From NCBI GenBank assembly GCA_905235475.1, contig CAJOLU010000002.1:1-64000 (forward strand): a DNA stretch of 64,000 bases, written 5' to 3'. The first letter of the stretch is position 1; each line of letters begins with the position of its first letter. Positions 11,701 to 17,706 of the stretch are shown here, one piece after another. The translations under genes and the position numbers were made by a program. Under the pieces are notes generated by a model, which was not told where the DNA came from, did no database searches, and saw only the letters and a program-made list of their open reading frames with translations. This DNA comes from an uncultured Clostridia bacterium. GTDB lineage: Bacteria; Bacillota; Clostridia; Christensenellales; UBA1242.

Positions 11701-11758
11701 GGTTGTTGGAGTTATTGTTATCTTCATATTGTTTAGAACTAGAATGAAAGTTAAATAA
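2729..11758 (+). CDS. Giant secreted protein with Ig-like modules and a C-terminal membrane anchor (3009 aa)
   Basis: No known protein is recognised over the full length. The start at 2729 follows AAAGGAG (2717-2722) by about 6 nt; an in-frame TTG 33 bp upstream has no ribosome site. Residues 1-35 are a Sec signal peptide (MQKK, hydrophobic core, then VKAANN). The last ~32 residues are one hydrophobic helix (NTAAIILIVVAVIVVVGVIV) followed by RTRMKVK, giving an outside-N, inside-C type I topology. No LPXTG motif is present. Between them, repeated beta-sandwich signatures of the G-x-Y-x-V-x-V-x-D-x-x-G kind recur (for example AGEYRIFIANDLG, SGEYTIQIMDIVGQ, PGTYLVQVYSNSG), with bacterial-Ig style DNTAP and DKAGN tags. 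Short hairpin-like stretches such as DGTNYYYNK recur. It is probably an extended surface stalk or adhesin; no ligand or enzymatic domain is visible. It is flanked by terminators, so apparently monocistronic. Confidence 0.85.
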   Translation: MQKKSVRVSILSSIALILMAMLCVFGFGKFQSVKAANNMGAMTAVVITVDNETNGYISERPLENLDEEDIPIMLNSYTELVGAEIRDGYLFLKGASDGIAPTVESGINKYYTKVTNAQGVEVDAVVMYSGYLKKCIWFKTQYLSIPITNIRTNEFTYTYNGIARTITTEENITDGSTYNITLGFLGEQSGTLSIAEDEISGTWTSTNFFETHEALLIRIGSSTSSIRYDIDAQTLTLNGESIDGYGKIEEAVGSYYYKEYHGIPAEIVDECGINVAAKTRRVRGNTDPSNYLNTLEGYYKLNITYRTQVGAPQISNFNFYLITSNTYANTDEILTFYNTNSQTAAEDDEEYTKLHYFNHNNLDNNQLLDIATPIELDQSLIAIDSSGLTYNGTTYPNDLPNINIYNAMNENTFDGKRGIIYNNNLTQKWMFADRLLYPTLTFNPEKYDLQYQKVWYNTEENGEFDFETLDALYGVMSVYTVSTSGTRTLKTSFDVARKTDELEGVDYSTLNVNNSDVLVRVTVNGTPYQATNGLITIDGTNYYYNKVEKKVCKYDLDAPFIAKYTMEELGEYVFLQQYKLKISNNEYYVTKNINDSSNISDKNEKLVINGYQATYRNNGTTTSYLRNENFVSDFSYLLTEPVYTSLDSESKAVVQPNENISYAENNNDYIITIEGINYYIDATKITTTNQAPVSLRYFATPNNKTANGKSLLWYVHIDNNKNITRGDYSNSKSFSTAGLYVVFLSFVDSSDSSKCCEQMIAFKITNSQPEVSIQTTDYDNITILDHKGSAETAITSNSYTNKNVYIQWLNNDVFNANIYATYTQYDFSGNIVRRNAPLTGLIYYKDESVLNNNTTLFTENGRYVVNIYYTNSGSSINRSFIIDKTSISGIKAVQVNVTDRRIFGYDSSDSTLTNATLSDQTNFNLVVKDAFAWTWNSKSSGAKISARYYYSNIAGKSSFALDNIEKDGENWVLANGEFGEILTGTNYAHTELSTTISTTSEAIYWKDAMFDSSQIISTNCMAILVLKDEAGNTASFVTIYESITPQTIQKKVDSSERTTSTLISATTEFIFGSHKALSVAKGSARAETINTVFAGILDGTSTTFSINSSEEYALPSNICSSLQNTFKSYSNELYYTLPIKRAESRLICDETYEVTIAPTKIGSNYTRTSLFVVLQQSGNSMFTYISTSATGSPLSARLSLDVYGQIQFTLTTVDNLENKITLNKNISLDQSDGRIFSHSGKNPDTSAITDTTTFDNKRNANRQQVFVGYSTNRDLLTFSFLQQPSGNFRVESIKLEYYELNLNLKNISENDVDPLYPYNTTPIKYTLYSINSSDPTVGLNWNATEGDGGEIGSGTYLQSDAINLTSNGVTAPGKYVFIRKYETDISSLSPEENKNDKTTFEYTVYVDRNGVISNDMTINIGVKGVFSNYEESETYKEFNSFGSQKNAQPEFRNNFIYNGNTASRINFNQTKTNLSTDMLPAKIALEIINGIAYKYYYNYDNKQYYSTQKNSQLIVIVQKFGDSNIISSQTLYSSAITQSHNTNVLAKSEPIQNLNAQSFSDAGIYRVFVMDLANINIPLTDSYFTTDWASGVLGIWDSTIYNSNFTPNVGTFSFKLRKEDIATSVLIKNAGVDTYTNVGLGSINGQNYYYTQNNNVIFSFSDTIDEYKAKVQYKNWTLTRTVHTLVNGTMQERVESPVSPNNVEIRTYDPNNEEANILVFSENELNRIKGVATTTPSTMTFSTKDNEGGILYYRTKFAGLNDDRYTYYILLPSNVVGETKTDCSYSLTLSYLGNPNSYMSADNQTNYFSKTTQAYIDNTAPYKHLLSLINQDTYLTSAQKSDMIANLNNPNYEFLTYYAFAVGPTFSLEAIDDSENIDCFYYKKVSGQKYDGSQNPKQTVIPESENFDKYADYRFNETFYKKYYLSSTSAESGYNNSITSSAEGSGYYDIIEVDKAGNHRVYTIYLNGDGVSINTTATDENNSIYEYNFISSFAGTTPTYEITSNGVTIYSKTGIINYDVLSDIPSISNSSFVIEGLSIQDEWYTINYRLMNGVDNAPWQTLVAAPQIYSNITGITYNTKAQNIAILNDFISQNIENGKLSSGTRMEFMIVNRGGNNLRFYLLTPGVGLVINNISPTLVGNRYFTVTIPADTYSTKFSDFRVTQNSVLLSTDHNSPPTYISNIKSTRETPVMLRFLLGNYRYSISFKDNFGRSYEFIYPTTEGIVNELVFEDGTTPKYVDGVLYTSNTSTFNYTTGTRDRISIKIVDKDTNIVIADLNNLPYSSAIETDVTLKTELQKEEIMPYMTEKLNMNNSVVSITFNAIKNRHLVYEITLLDIDNNLHTRVFAIYTKAQTITLTDTVGIEIFNDDLSDKITSKTVVVRYSTPQNVLFNPQVKLFDGTNTTNLSSSAQIRNAGEYRIFIANDLGIMNVFTIEFTIKPATTDIYSVYFADELLSAHSVKYNFEIDSTTKLIDSYFFLSSSNNAWNDIQILPSEDKDLTTELITTSGNTKIYKIFGNVYEDYFAVTQIFPVANNHLTNFEVYITTDLTNYISSSVGSGDHQYLIEPTTGKATYAKLHWDTSEAGFKNFVFANIWYNNVYMGKYTDDVVLTKSGEYTIQIMDIVGQQHRFGTQNRDAFTLTILNNVNYKINNANPIENQTFNDQVTLTLMNEDRYSWNSGGFIKVLRNNQEETNYITQGRSWTFTLAGYYSVYIETPISSNTTTPIKISATAHFTILDKNESKTVYDFAKISGYSVTKVEKIEYNSDLAELINLIVTNATTIDADSSYSAQVLNSFKQYNENVITQNNITTVTQLAEYLNSIDSNSLLYTYIDVTPTIKSIYETEVIQSFKITPDNLGVGRYRIYVKVEGSELTAAQSYSYDIWINNEEPTLTSSRAFGSSSTSSFIISFNPSIIYSQIGNSYIKINNTIIETINDSNQANVVRSYRVSAPGTYLVQVYSNSGSLISSQRITIDVPLNTAAIILIVVAVIVVVGVIVIFILFRTRMKVK

Positions 11759-11761
11759 CAC

Positions 11762-11797
11762 AAAAAAACACATTTCAAAACTGAAATGTGTTTTTTT
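11762..11797. terminator. Bidirectional terminator between the 3009-aa gene and rpsI
   Basis: A perfect 16-bp stem (left arm 11762-11777, right arm 11782-11797, core ACACATTTCA) with A-tract and T-tract ends. It can terminate both the plus-strand giant gene and the minus-strand rplM-rpsI operon. Confidence 0.85.
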
Positions 11798-11809
11798 ATT
11801 ATCGTAATA

Positions 11810-12220
11810 TTAACGCTTACTAAATTGAACAGCACGACGTGCTTTGTGAAGACCATATTTCTTTCTTTCTTTCATTCTTGGGTCACGAGTGAGAAGTCCT
11901 GCAGTTTTTAGAACAGCCTTATTCTCTTCATTAATTTTAACAAGTGCTCTTGCAATTCCGTGACGGATTGCGCCAGCTTGACCAGTTGTTCCACCACCAT
12001 TAACATTAACAAAAACATCATATTTATTTAATGAATCGGTTAATTCAAGTGGTTGACGAACGATTTGTTTTAGTGTTTCCAATCCAAAGTATTCATCTAA
12101 ACTTCTTTTATTGATTGTAATCTTACCTGTTCCCTCAACAAGACGAACACGTGCAACAGAACTTTTTCTTCTTCCTGTTGCTGGAGTTTGAACAACATTT
12201 GAACTCTTCTTTGCTGCCAT
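11810..12220 (-). CDS. rpsI: 30S ribosomal protein S9
   Basis: A 136-residue S9 (uS9). It contains the [12 protein letters not shown] start of the globular fold, the [20 protein letters not shown] glycine-rich segment, and the basic tail [16 protein letters not shown] that reaches the ribosomal P site. The length is usual. It is the second gene of an operon with rplM: the last A of the rplM TAA is the first base of this ATG, and the AAAGGAGGA ribosome site lies inside the end of rplM, so translation is probably coupled. The pairing of L13 and S9 genes is widely conserved. Confidence 0.98.
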   Translation of the reverse strand: MAAKKSSNVVQTPATGRRKSSVARVRLVEGTGKITINKRSLDEYFGLETLKQIVRQPLELTDSLNKYDVFVNVNGGGTTGQAGAIRHGIARALVKINEENKAVLKTAGLLTRDPRMKERKKYGLHKARRAVQFSKR

Positions 12221-12663
12221 TATCTTCTTCCTCCTTTAACTTCTAAAACTTGTGGATTTTGTGCTTGGTGGTTGTGTTCAGCACCTTTATATGTTCTAAT
12301 CTTCTTTTGCATTTGTCTTCCAAGTTTGTTCTTAGGAAGCATTCCTTTAATTGCACGAGCAACCACAAAATCACTCTTTTCTCTCATAAGTTTATCATAT
12401 CCAATTTCTTTATCTCCACCTGGATATAGTGTGTGGTATTTATATACCTTTTGATTTAATTTGTTACCAGTAAGCAACACTTTGTCACAGTTAATAACAA
12501 TAACATAGTCACCCATATCAACATTTGGTGTGTAGGTTGGTTTATTCTTTCCGCGGATAACTGCAGCAACTTGGCTTGCAAGTCTTCCAAGAGGAACATC
12601 TGTTGCATCAACAACCCACCATTTAGCTTGAACATCTGCTGGTTTTTGCATTAATGTTTTCAT
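12220..12663 (-). CDS. rplM: 50S ribosomal protein L13
   Basis: A 147-residue L13 (uL13), an early 23S rRNA-binding protein of the large subunit. Recognisable segments include [17 protein letters not shown], the [20 protein letters not shown] core, [10 protein letters not shown] and the [13 protein letters not shown] stretch. The start is preceded by AGGAG. It is first in the operon with rpsI, which overlaps its stop codon by one base. A consensus promoter and a roughly 75-nt untranslated leader lie upstream. In many Bacillota such L13 leaders are autoregulatory RNA sites; that role here is inference. Confidence 0.98.
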   Translation of the reverse strand: MKTLMQKPADVQAKWWVVDATDVPLGRLASQVAAVIRGKNKPTYTPNVDMGDYVIVINCDKVLLTGNKLNQKVYKYHTLYPGGDKEIGYDKLMREKSDFVVARAIKGMLPKNKLGRQMQKKIRTYKGAEHNHQAQNPQVLEVKGGRR

Positions 12664-12774
12664 TTTTTTCTCCTAAAATAAAAATTTTCCGCCTAATTTC
12701 TATCTTATGAGGGCTAATTCACAAAATTTTTCATAGACTTTTCGTATTATACATCTTTTTAATAATGTTGTCAA
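12664..12774 (-). promoter_or_regulatory. rplM-rpsI promoter and leader
   Basis: On the minus strand a perfect -35 TTGACA (12769-12774) and -10 TATAAT (12746-12751) are separated by 17 bp. The transcript would start near 12739, leaving about 75 nt before the rplM ATG. That leader could be an L13 autoregulatory element (the Rfam family L13_leader is known in Bacillota), but no decisive fold could be drawn by eye. Confidence 0.75.
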
Positions 12775-12850
12775 TAGATTTAAAAAAGTTTACTTAAAAG
12801 ATTATACTTAAAAATTTTTAAAATTTTCATAAAATTTCTGCAATTTTTTG

Positions 12851-12879
12851 TTGACAAATAAAGTCAAAATACATAAAAT
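12851..12879 (+). promoter_or_regulatory. Promoter of the MFS-CBS exporter gene
   Basis: TTGACA (12851-12856) and TAAAAT (12874-12879) are separated by 17 bp. The start would be near 12886, giving an unusually long leader of about 210 nt that contains the three 29-bp repeats. Confidence 0.65.
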
Positions 12880-12972
12880 ATTAAGGCTAAAAAACGACAC
12901 GATAGAATAGATTTAACATTAAATAATTTATTCCAATAAAAAATGTGTGATTATACATATTTTTTGTTTGAT

Positions 12973-13059
12973 ACGGCAGGGCAATTATTATTTGCACTGT
13001 TACGGCAGGGCAATTATTATTTGCACTGTTACGGCAGGGCAATTATTATTTGCACTGTC
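12973..13059 (+). repeat. Three perfect 29-bp direct repeats in the exporter leader
   Basis: The unit ACGGCAGGGCAATTATTATT + TGCACTGTT occurs head-to-tail at 12973, 13002 and 13031; only the last base of the third copy differs. Each unit contains an imperfect dyad, GCAATTATTATTTGC. The block lies between the predicted promoter and the start codon, 38 bp before the ATG. The reading frame stays open through it, but the downstream AAAGGAG marks the true start at 13097. It may be a repeated operator or an RNA-level control element. The exact repetition also suggests recent slippage or expansion. Confidence 0.9.
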
Positions 13060-13096
13060 TTTGTTTTTTGCAAAATTAAAAATAAAGGAGAAAAAA

Positions 13097-14956
13097 ATGC
13101 TATCTAAACAAAAGTCTATTATGGCTTTTACCATTGCAGCGTTTGCTACATTCTTGGCAACATTCAACGAAACATTTATGAACGTTGCACTAGCCCCTAT
13201 GAGTGTGAGTTTGGGCGTTGATGGCTCAGTTATTCAATGGGTTGTAACTGCTTATTTGTTGGGAGCAGCCATTATGGTTCCAATTTCTGCCTTTTTATAT
13301 AGAAAGGTGCCAACAAAAGTTTTGTTTTTAATCACAATGGGCTTCTTTATTGCAGGAAGTTTGATGGGTGCTCTATCGCAAACTTCATTCACCCTTGTTC
13401 TGTTTGCAAGAATTTTGCAAGCAATTGGTTCTGGTATGCTTATTCCAGTTTCAATGAACATCGTTCTTGATGTTGCTCCAAGAGAAAAAATTGGTTTATA
13501 TATGGGAACAATGGGAGCAATGACAACTTTGGGACCATCTATTTCTGTTATCTTGGGAGGAGTTTTGTTAAGTGCCACTGGAAACAACTTCCACGTTTTA
13601 TTCTGGGTTTTTGGTGGGCTTTGCTTACTATGTTTCATTCTTGCAATATTCTTCATTGGAAATGTTGCAAAACTAACAAAACCAAAACTTGACACAGTTT
13701 CTGTTATCTACGTTTCACTTGGTCTAGTTGGAATTATGTTTGCGATTTCATTTGTATTCCAAATTTGGTGGATTGCACTTATTTCACTTGCTATTGGAAT
13801 ATGTGCCCTTATTCTGTTTGTTCAAAGACAAAAACGAATTGAAATGCCACTCATTAATTTGGAGCCATTAAAAGTTAAACAGTTTTCACTTTCAATAATT
13901 TTGAATATGATTGGACTTATTATTGTTTTTGCCTTTAACGTTTTGCTTCCATTATACTTACAAAGCGTTTGTGGATTTAGTGCTCTCATTTCTTCTCTTG
14001 CTCTCTTCCCAGCCATTTTCCTATGTTGCATTATGTCACCAATTGCTGGAAAAATCTACGACAAGCACGGCCCAAAATGGCTGTTAATCATTGGATTTTC
14101 TTTAATGGCAGTATTTAGTGCTATGCTTGCAATCTTCATTAAATATCCAAGCGTTTACCTAATTGCTGGACTATATGTGCCACTAATCCTTGGTTCATCA
14201 TTAATAATTGGACCTTCTCAAAGTTATGGACTTTCATCACTAAAACCAGAACAAAACCCACACGGAGTTACCCTCTTTTCAATGGGTATTCAAATTGCAG
14301 GTTGTGTTGGTGCCTCATTATTCCTAGGAATTTATGAACTTATTGCCAAAAACTCAGTTCCATCAACAGCATTTTTGGTTGTTGGAATGATTGTTGCTTG
14401 TATTGCATTAATTGGACTTGCAATTGCTATTGCTGTCACACTTAAAAACGCCAAAAAAACAGCCCAAATTTCAACGCAAACACCAGCGGCAACTATTGCT
14501 TCAGTTATGAAAACAAATGTTTATAAAATACAAGAAAACAACAGCATCTTAGATGCTATGCAGATGATGGTGGAGAAAAAGATTTCTGGAATGCCTGTTG
14601 TGAATGAAAAAGATGAACTTGTTGCTTATTTGAGCGATGGTGACATCATGAGATATCTTGCCAAAAATCAAACAAGTATGAAAACTATTTATAGTTTTGC
14701 TGTTACCGAAGGAAATGAAGGTGCTATTGAAACAAAAATTCAAAATCTAAAAGATTTAAAAGTTTGTGATGTTGCAACAACTGGACCATTCTTTGTTGAC
14801 ATTAACGATGACCTTGGCGAAGTTTGTAAGAAACTTTCTGTTAGCCACAAGAAAAAAGTTCCTGTGCTCGACAATGGAAAAATGGTTGGTGTTATTAACA
14901 GAAGCGAAATCACAAAATATGTGTTTAATGAATGTTTAAAAGAACATCAAAATTAA
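13097..14956 (+). CDS. 14-helix MFS exporter (DHA2/EmrB type) fused to a CBS-domain pair
   Basis: A 619-residue protein. Residues 1-~460 contain 14 hydrophobic helices in the layout of the DHA2 (EmrB/QacA) drug:proton antiporters, including the motif-C-like GPSISVILGG in helix 5 and the acidic NETFMNV in helix 1. Residues ~470-619 are a pair of CBS domains: the first has SVMKTNVYKIQENNSILDAM, SGMPVVNEKDELV and LSDGDIMRYL; the second has VCDVATTGPFFVDINDDLGE, KKVPVLDNGKMVG and INRSEITKYV. CBS pairs usually bind adenine nucleotides or SAM, so the exporter may be gated by a cytosolic nucleotide. The start is set by AAAGGAG (13084-13090) before the ATG; the upstream extension through the leader repeats is rejected. 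The gene is monocistronic with its own terminator. Substrate unknown. Confidence 0.9.
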   Translation: MLSKQKSIMAFTIAAFATFLATFNETFMNVALAPMSVSLGVDGSVIQWVVTAYLLGAAIMVPISAFLYRKVPTKVLFLITMGFFIAGSLMGALSQTSFTLVLFARILQAIGSGMLIPVSMNIVLDVAPREKIGLYMGTMGAMTTLGPSISVILGGVLLSATGNNFHVLFWVFGGLCLLCFILAIFFIGNVAKLTKPKLDTVSVIYVSLGLVGIMFAISFVFQIWWIALISLAIGICALILFVQRQKRIEMPLINLEPLKVKQFSLSIILNMIGLIIVFAFNVLLPLYLQSVCGFSALISSLALFPAIFLCCIMSPIAGKIYDKHGPKWLLIIGFSLMAVFSAMLAIFIKYPSVYLIAGLYVPLILGSSLIIGPSQSYGLSSLKPEQNPHGVTLFSMGIQIAGCVGASLFLGIYELIAKNSVPSTAFLVVGMIVACIALIGLAIAIAVTLKNAKKTAQISTQTPAATIASVMKTNVYKIQENNSILDAMQMMVEKKISGMPVVNEKDELVAYLSDGDIMRYLAKNQTSMKTIYSFAVTEGNEGAIETKIQNLKDLKVCDVATTGPFFVDINDDLGEVCKKLSVSHKKKVPVLDNGKMVGVINRSEITKYVFNECLKEHQN

Positions 14957-14959
14957 TGG

Positions 14960-14989
14960 AAAAAACTTAACATTTTGTTAAGTTTTTTT
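14960..14989 (+). terminator. Terminator of the MFS-CBS gene
   Basis: AAAAACTTAACA and TGTTAAGTTTTT form a perfect 12-bp stem with a 3-nt loop and a T-run, directly after the stop codon. The rest of the gap to 15154 is A+T-rich, with a TATAAT at 15130-15135 very close to the next ribosome site; no good -35 was found for it. Confidence 0.85.
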
Positions 14990-15154
14990 CTTATATTGTT
15001 CTATCTAATAGTTTATAACATCATTATTTTATTCATAAAAAATTATGAAATAAAAATCAAGATGACAAATTGTGACAATGAATAAATTAAATTTTTTTAA
15101 TAAAAAATAATATTTTAAAAAAAATTGAATATAATATCACTTAGGAGGTATTAT

Positions 15155-15379
15155 ATGAACTACACAATTCCTAACTGGATTGCCTTTATTATATTGGTCA
15201 TTGGTGGCTTAAATTGGGGACTTGTTGGCATTTTCAGATTTAACCTTGTTGAATGGATTTTTGGAGGCTATAACGCAGGTTCAATCATTATTTATATTTT
15301 AGTTCTTCTTTCAACAATTTGGCTTCTCATGGTCGCAATCTTAAAAGGCGCAATCAATTTTAAAAATAGAGAATTATAA
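15155..15379 (+). CDS. Small DUF378-type membrane protein
   Basis: A 74-residue protein matching the DUF378 family of small two-helix membrane proteins. It has the typical opening PNWIAFIILVIGGLNWGLVG, a following F-R-F-N-L-V segment, and a second hydrophobic helix (IIIYILVLLSTIWLLMVAIL). Function of the family is unknown. The ATG at 15155 is chosen over an upstream in-frame start because AGGAGG is placed 6 nt before it. It stands alone between two terminators. Confidence 0.85.
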   Translation: MNYTIPNWIAFIILVIGGLNWGLVGIFRFNLVEWIFGGYNAGSIIIYILVLLSTIWLLMVAILKGAINFKNREL

Positions 15380-15410
15380 AAAATAGCAATCAAAATGATT
15401 GCTATTTTTT
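15378..15410 (+). terminator. Terminator after the DUF378 gene
   Basis: A 15-bp perfect stem (AAAAAATAGCAATCA / TGATTGCTATTTTTT) with a 3-nt loop. The A-rich left arm means it could also work on the minus strand for the LOG-like gene. Confidence 0.85.
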
Positions 15411-15472
15411 ACATTTCAAGAATTGTTCATTGGGTTATTTTCTTTTGACTGATTAAAACCCACATAACAAAA

Positions 15473-16132
15473 TTATGGTAATTTGTTTATCTTTGTGGTA
15501 ATTTTGGGGCCAACCCAGTTGCTTTTCTTTCTTTCAACAAAGTTGGCTTTTCCAATATCTAATGCACCCAACACCTTATTATATTTCTTTGACCATTTTT
15601 TTATGATTTCAATAACTTCTTGTGCATTTGTAACACCCCAAACCTTGTCTTCCTTAAAGTCATATCTGTGATTGTTATCTAGTGGAACACCTGCAACTGT
15701 TGCGCTCCACCCTTCAACATTTGTATATGCAATAACCAGCCTACAATGTTTCCAGGCAAAACTAATTTCATTTAAAGTTCCACTTCCACCCCCAATTGCA
15801 ACAACAACTGAGCAGTTTGCAACCATGCAATCACGATATTCATTTAGTCCTGTTGGAATAACAATATCTGCAAAATCATTTGAGTCGTTTTCATCATAAC
15901 TTGGTGAAATTGCAATGGTATCGCCCTCACGATATTTTTTGCTTGCATGAGCACCTGCCATCACGGCACGCATAACACCTCTGCCTCCACCGGTCAAAAC
16001 ACGATAACCATTATCCACCAAAGTCTTTCCAAGATCATAGGCAAGGTCCCATTTTTTTCTATCATTAGAATTGCTGCTTCCATACCAACACGCAGCATTG
16101 CCAACAACCCCAACAATTAATCTTCTTTCCAT
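15473..16132 (-). CDS. LOG/DprA-like SLOG-fold protein (TIGR00725 type)
   Basis: A 219-residue Rossmann-like protein of the SLOG superfamily, close to the TIGR00725 group often annotated as 'lysine decarboxylase-like'. Visible signatures are the N-terminal VGVVGNAACWYGSS nucleotide-binding strand and loop, YRVLTGGGRGVMRAVMAGA, and the second glycine-rich motif VAIGGGSGTLNEISFAWK. LOG proteins proper release cytokinin bases from nucleotides through PGGxGTxxE; here the motif is GGGSGTLNE, so phosphoribohydrolase activity is possible but unproven. SLOG proteins in general sense or process nucleotide ligands. Only weak promoter signals are visible (TATAAT on the minus strand at 16168-16173). The C-terminal 25 residues (VERKKSNWVGPKITTKIN) are basic and not recognised. 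Confidence 0.8.
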   Translation of the reverse strand: MERRLIVGVVGNAACWYGSSNSNDRKKWDLAYDLGKTLVDNGYRVLTGGGRGVMRAVMAGAHASKKYREGDTIAISPSYDENDSNDFADIVIPTGLNEYRDCMVANCSVVVAIGGGSGTLNEISFAWKHCRLVIAYTNVEGWSATVAGVPLDNNHRYDFKEDKVWGVTNAQEVIEIIKKWSKKYNKVLGALDIGKANFVERKKSNWVGPKITTKINKLP

Positions 16133-16180
16133 CTGGCCCCCTCCATACTTTTAATTTCCATTTATAGATTATATTTTAAC

Positions 16181-16221
16181 AAAAAAAAGATAATTAATCA
16201 AACAATTTAATTATCTTTTTT
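16181..16221 (-). terminator. Terminator of the aspS-ABC-F-cysS unit
   Basis: On the minus strand AGATAATTAA and TTAATTATCT form a stem followed by eight T residues, directly after the cysS stop codon. It separates cysS from the LOG-like gene. Confidence 0.8.
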
Positions 16222-16224
16222 GCT

Positions 16225-17664
16225 CTATTTGATTCTATATGATGTTGTTCCATCTTTATTATCTGTTATCTCCACGCCCAAGTCAATTATTTGCTTTTTA
16301 ATTTCATCTGCTTTTTGATAGTTTTTCTCTTGCCTAAACTTGTTTCTTTCTTCAATTAATTTGTTAATTTTTTCTTCATCAACATCATCTTTTTCATCTT
16401 CTTTTTCATACAAAAAGTCAAAAACTTTAAAAACTGAGTCAATTTTTAAGAAAAATTCCAAAATTTCTTGCACATTTTTTGCATCATATGAATTTTTTGA
16501 TATTTCTTCATTTGCCTTTTTAACAAAAGTGTGGATTTCTGTTAACGCGTTTGGACAATTAAAATCATCATCCATTTGTTCTTCAAATTTTGTTTTAAAT
16601 TCATTAAGCAAATCATCTAATGCTTGATTGTGAGTGTTGCCCACACCAATTTTTAAGTTGCTAATAAAGTTTTCTAATTTTTTGTTTTCAGCATCAATTG
16701 ATGCAAAAAGTTGCCTTGAAAATGCTAGCGGACTTCTGTAGTGCGAAAAAGCACATAACCATCTCAATTTTTGTGGGCCATAAGTTTTTAGCGCATCTTC
16801 AACAGTTACATAGTTTCCCTTGCTCTTGCTCATCTTTGTTCCATCTTCTGCATTAAGCATTCCAGTGTGAACCCAAAACTTTGCAGGAGTGTTGCACCCA
16901 AGTGCATAACTTTGTGCAATTTCATTTTCGTGATGTGGGAACTGAAGTTCTCTTCCACCGCCATGAATATCAAATGTTTCGCCTAAATATTTTTGGCTCA
17001 TAATAGAACACTCTATGTGCCAACCTGGATATCCAACACCCCATGGGCTATTCCATTTCAAAACACTTGTTTTTTGTGCCTTCTTCCAAACAGCAAAGTC
17101 ATATGGTGTGTGTTTCCTCTCATCATATTCAATCCTTGCACCAGCAGACAGTTTGTCTAGCGTGTTTCCACTCAAAATTCCATAGTTAGGAATTTTTGAA
17201 ACATCTAAATAAACATTTCCATCAAGAACATATGCATAGCCATTTTCAATCATTTTTGAAACAGCCTCAATAATTTCCACAATGTGACCAGTGGCTCTTG
17301 GGCTAATATTAGGGCGGCGGCATCTAACAGCGTCAAGCCCCTCCCACATTCCTTTAATGTTATAGTCCACAAGTTCTAGTGGGTGAACTTTTTCTTCTTT
17401 TGCCTTGAGTTCAATTTTGTCATCTCCCTCATCAGCATCTCCAACAACAGAACCAACATCGGTTATGTTTCTAACATAGAAAACTTTTTTATTCTTAAAT
17501 TTTTCAAAATATTCCGCCATCACATCATAAGCAATATATGTTCGAATGTGCCCTAAATGAAGTGGAGCATAAACAGTAACACCACAAACATACATTCTTA
17601 CTTCATCTTTGTGTATTGGAACAAATTCCTCTTTTTGGTTTGTTAATGTGTTATAAATTTTCAT
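16225..17664 (-). CDS. cysS: Cysteinyl-tRNA synthetase
   Basis: A 479-residue class I synthetase that charges tRNA-Cys. The active-site signature is HLGH at residues 36-39 and KMSKS at 277-281. The zinc site that selects cysteine is present: C27 in MYVCGVTVY, the cysteine in GWHIECSIM, and the histidine and glutamate in FPHHENE. The C-terminal part has the helical tRNA-binding region with an acidic linker (EKEDEKDDVDEEK) and the usual RQEKNYQKADEIKKQIID ending. Length is normal. The ATG follows GAGGT by 7 nt. It is the last gene after aspS and the ABC-F gene, with a 42-bp gap. No T-box was found. Confidence 0.97.
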   Translation of the reverse strand: MKIYNTLTNQKEEFVPIHKDEVRMYVCGVTVYAPLHLGHIRTYIAYDVMAEYFEKFKNKKVFYVRNITDVGSVVGDADEGDDKIELKAKEEKVHPLELVDYNIKGMWEGLDAVRCRRPNISPRATGHIVEIIEAVSKMIENGYAYVLDGNVYLDVSKIPNYGILSGNTLDKLSAGARIEYDERKHTPYDFAVWKKAQKTSVLKWNSPWGVGYPGWHIECSIMSQKYLGETFDIHGGGRELQFPHHENEIAQSYALGCNTPAKFWVHTGMLNAEDGTKMSKSKGNYVTVEDALKTYGPQKLRWLCAFSHYRSPLAFSRQLFASIDAENKKLENFISNLKIGVGNTHNQALDDLLNEFKTKFEEQMDDDFNCPNALTEIHTFVKKANEEISKNSYDAKNVQEILEFFLKIDSVFKVFDFLYEKEDEKDDVDEEKINKLIEERNKFRQEKNYQKADEIKKQIIDLGVEITDNKDGTTSYRIK

Positions 17665-17706
17665 TTTTTTACCTCAATAATTTATATTATAGTAAAACAA
17701 ATAAGG

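Noticed and set aside
11632-11758. Sortase anchor at the C-terminus of the 3009-aa protein
   Set aside because: A hydrophobic helix and basic tail are present but no LPXTG-like motif precedes them, so a plain transmembrane anchor is called.
12973-13059. Possible minimal CRISPR array
   Set aside because: The 29-bp units are directly adjacent with no spacers, and no cas gene is near.
12947-13096. N-terminal extension of the MFS protein through the leader repeats
   Set aside because: It would translate the 29-bp repeats and place an extra hydrophobic stretch before helix 1; AAAGGAG directly before 13097 marks the normal family start.
15130-15135. TATAAT as the promoter of the DUF378 gene
   Set aside because: It would put the transcript start on the ribosome site and no acceptable -35 was found; left unassigned.
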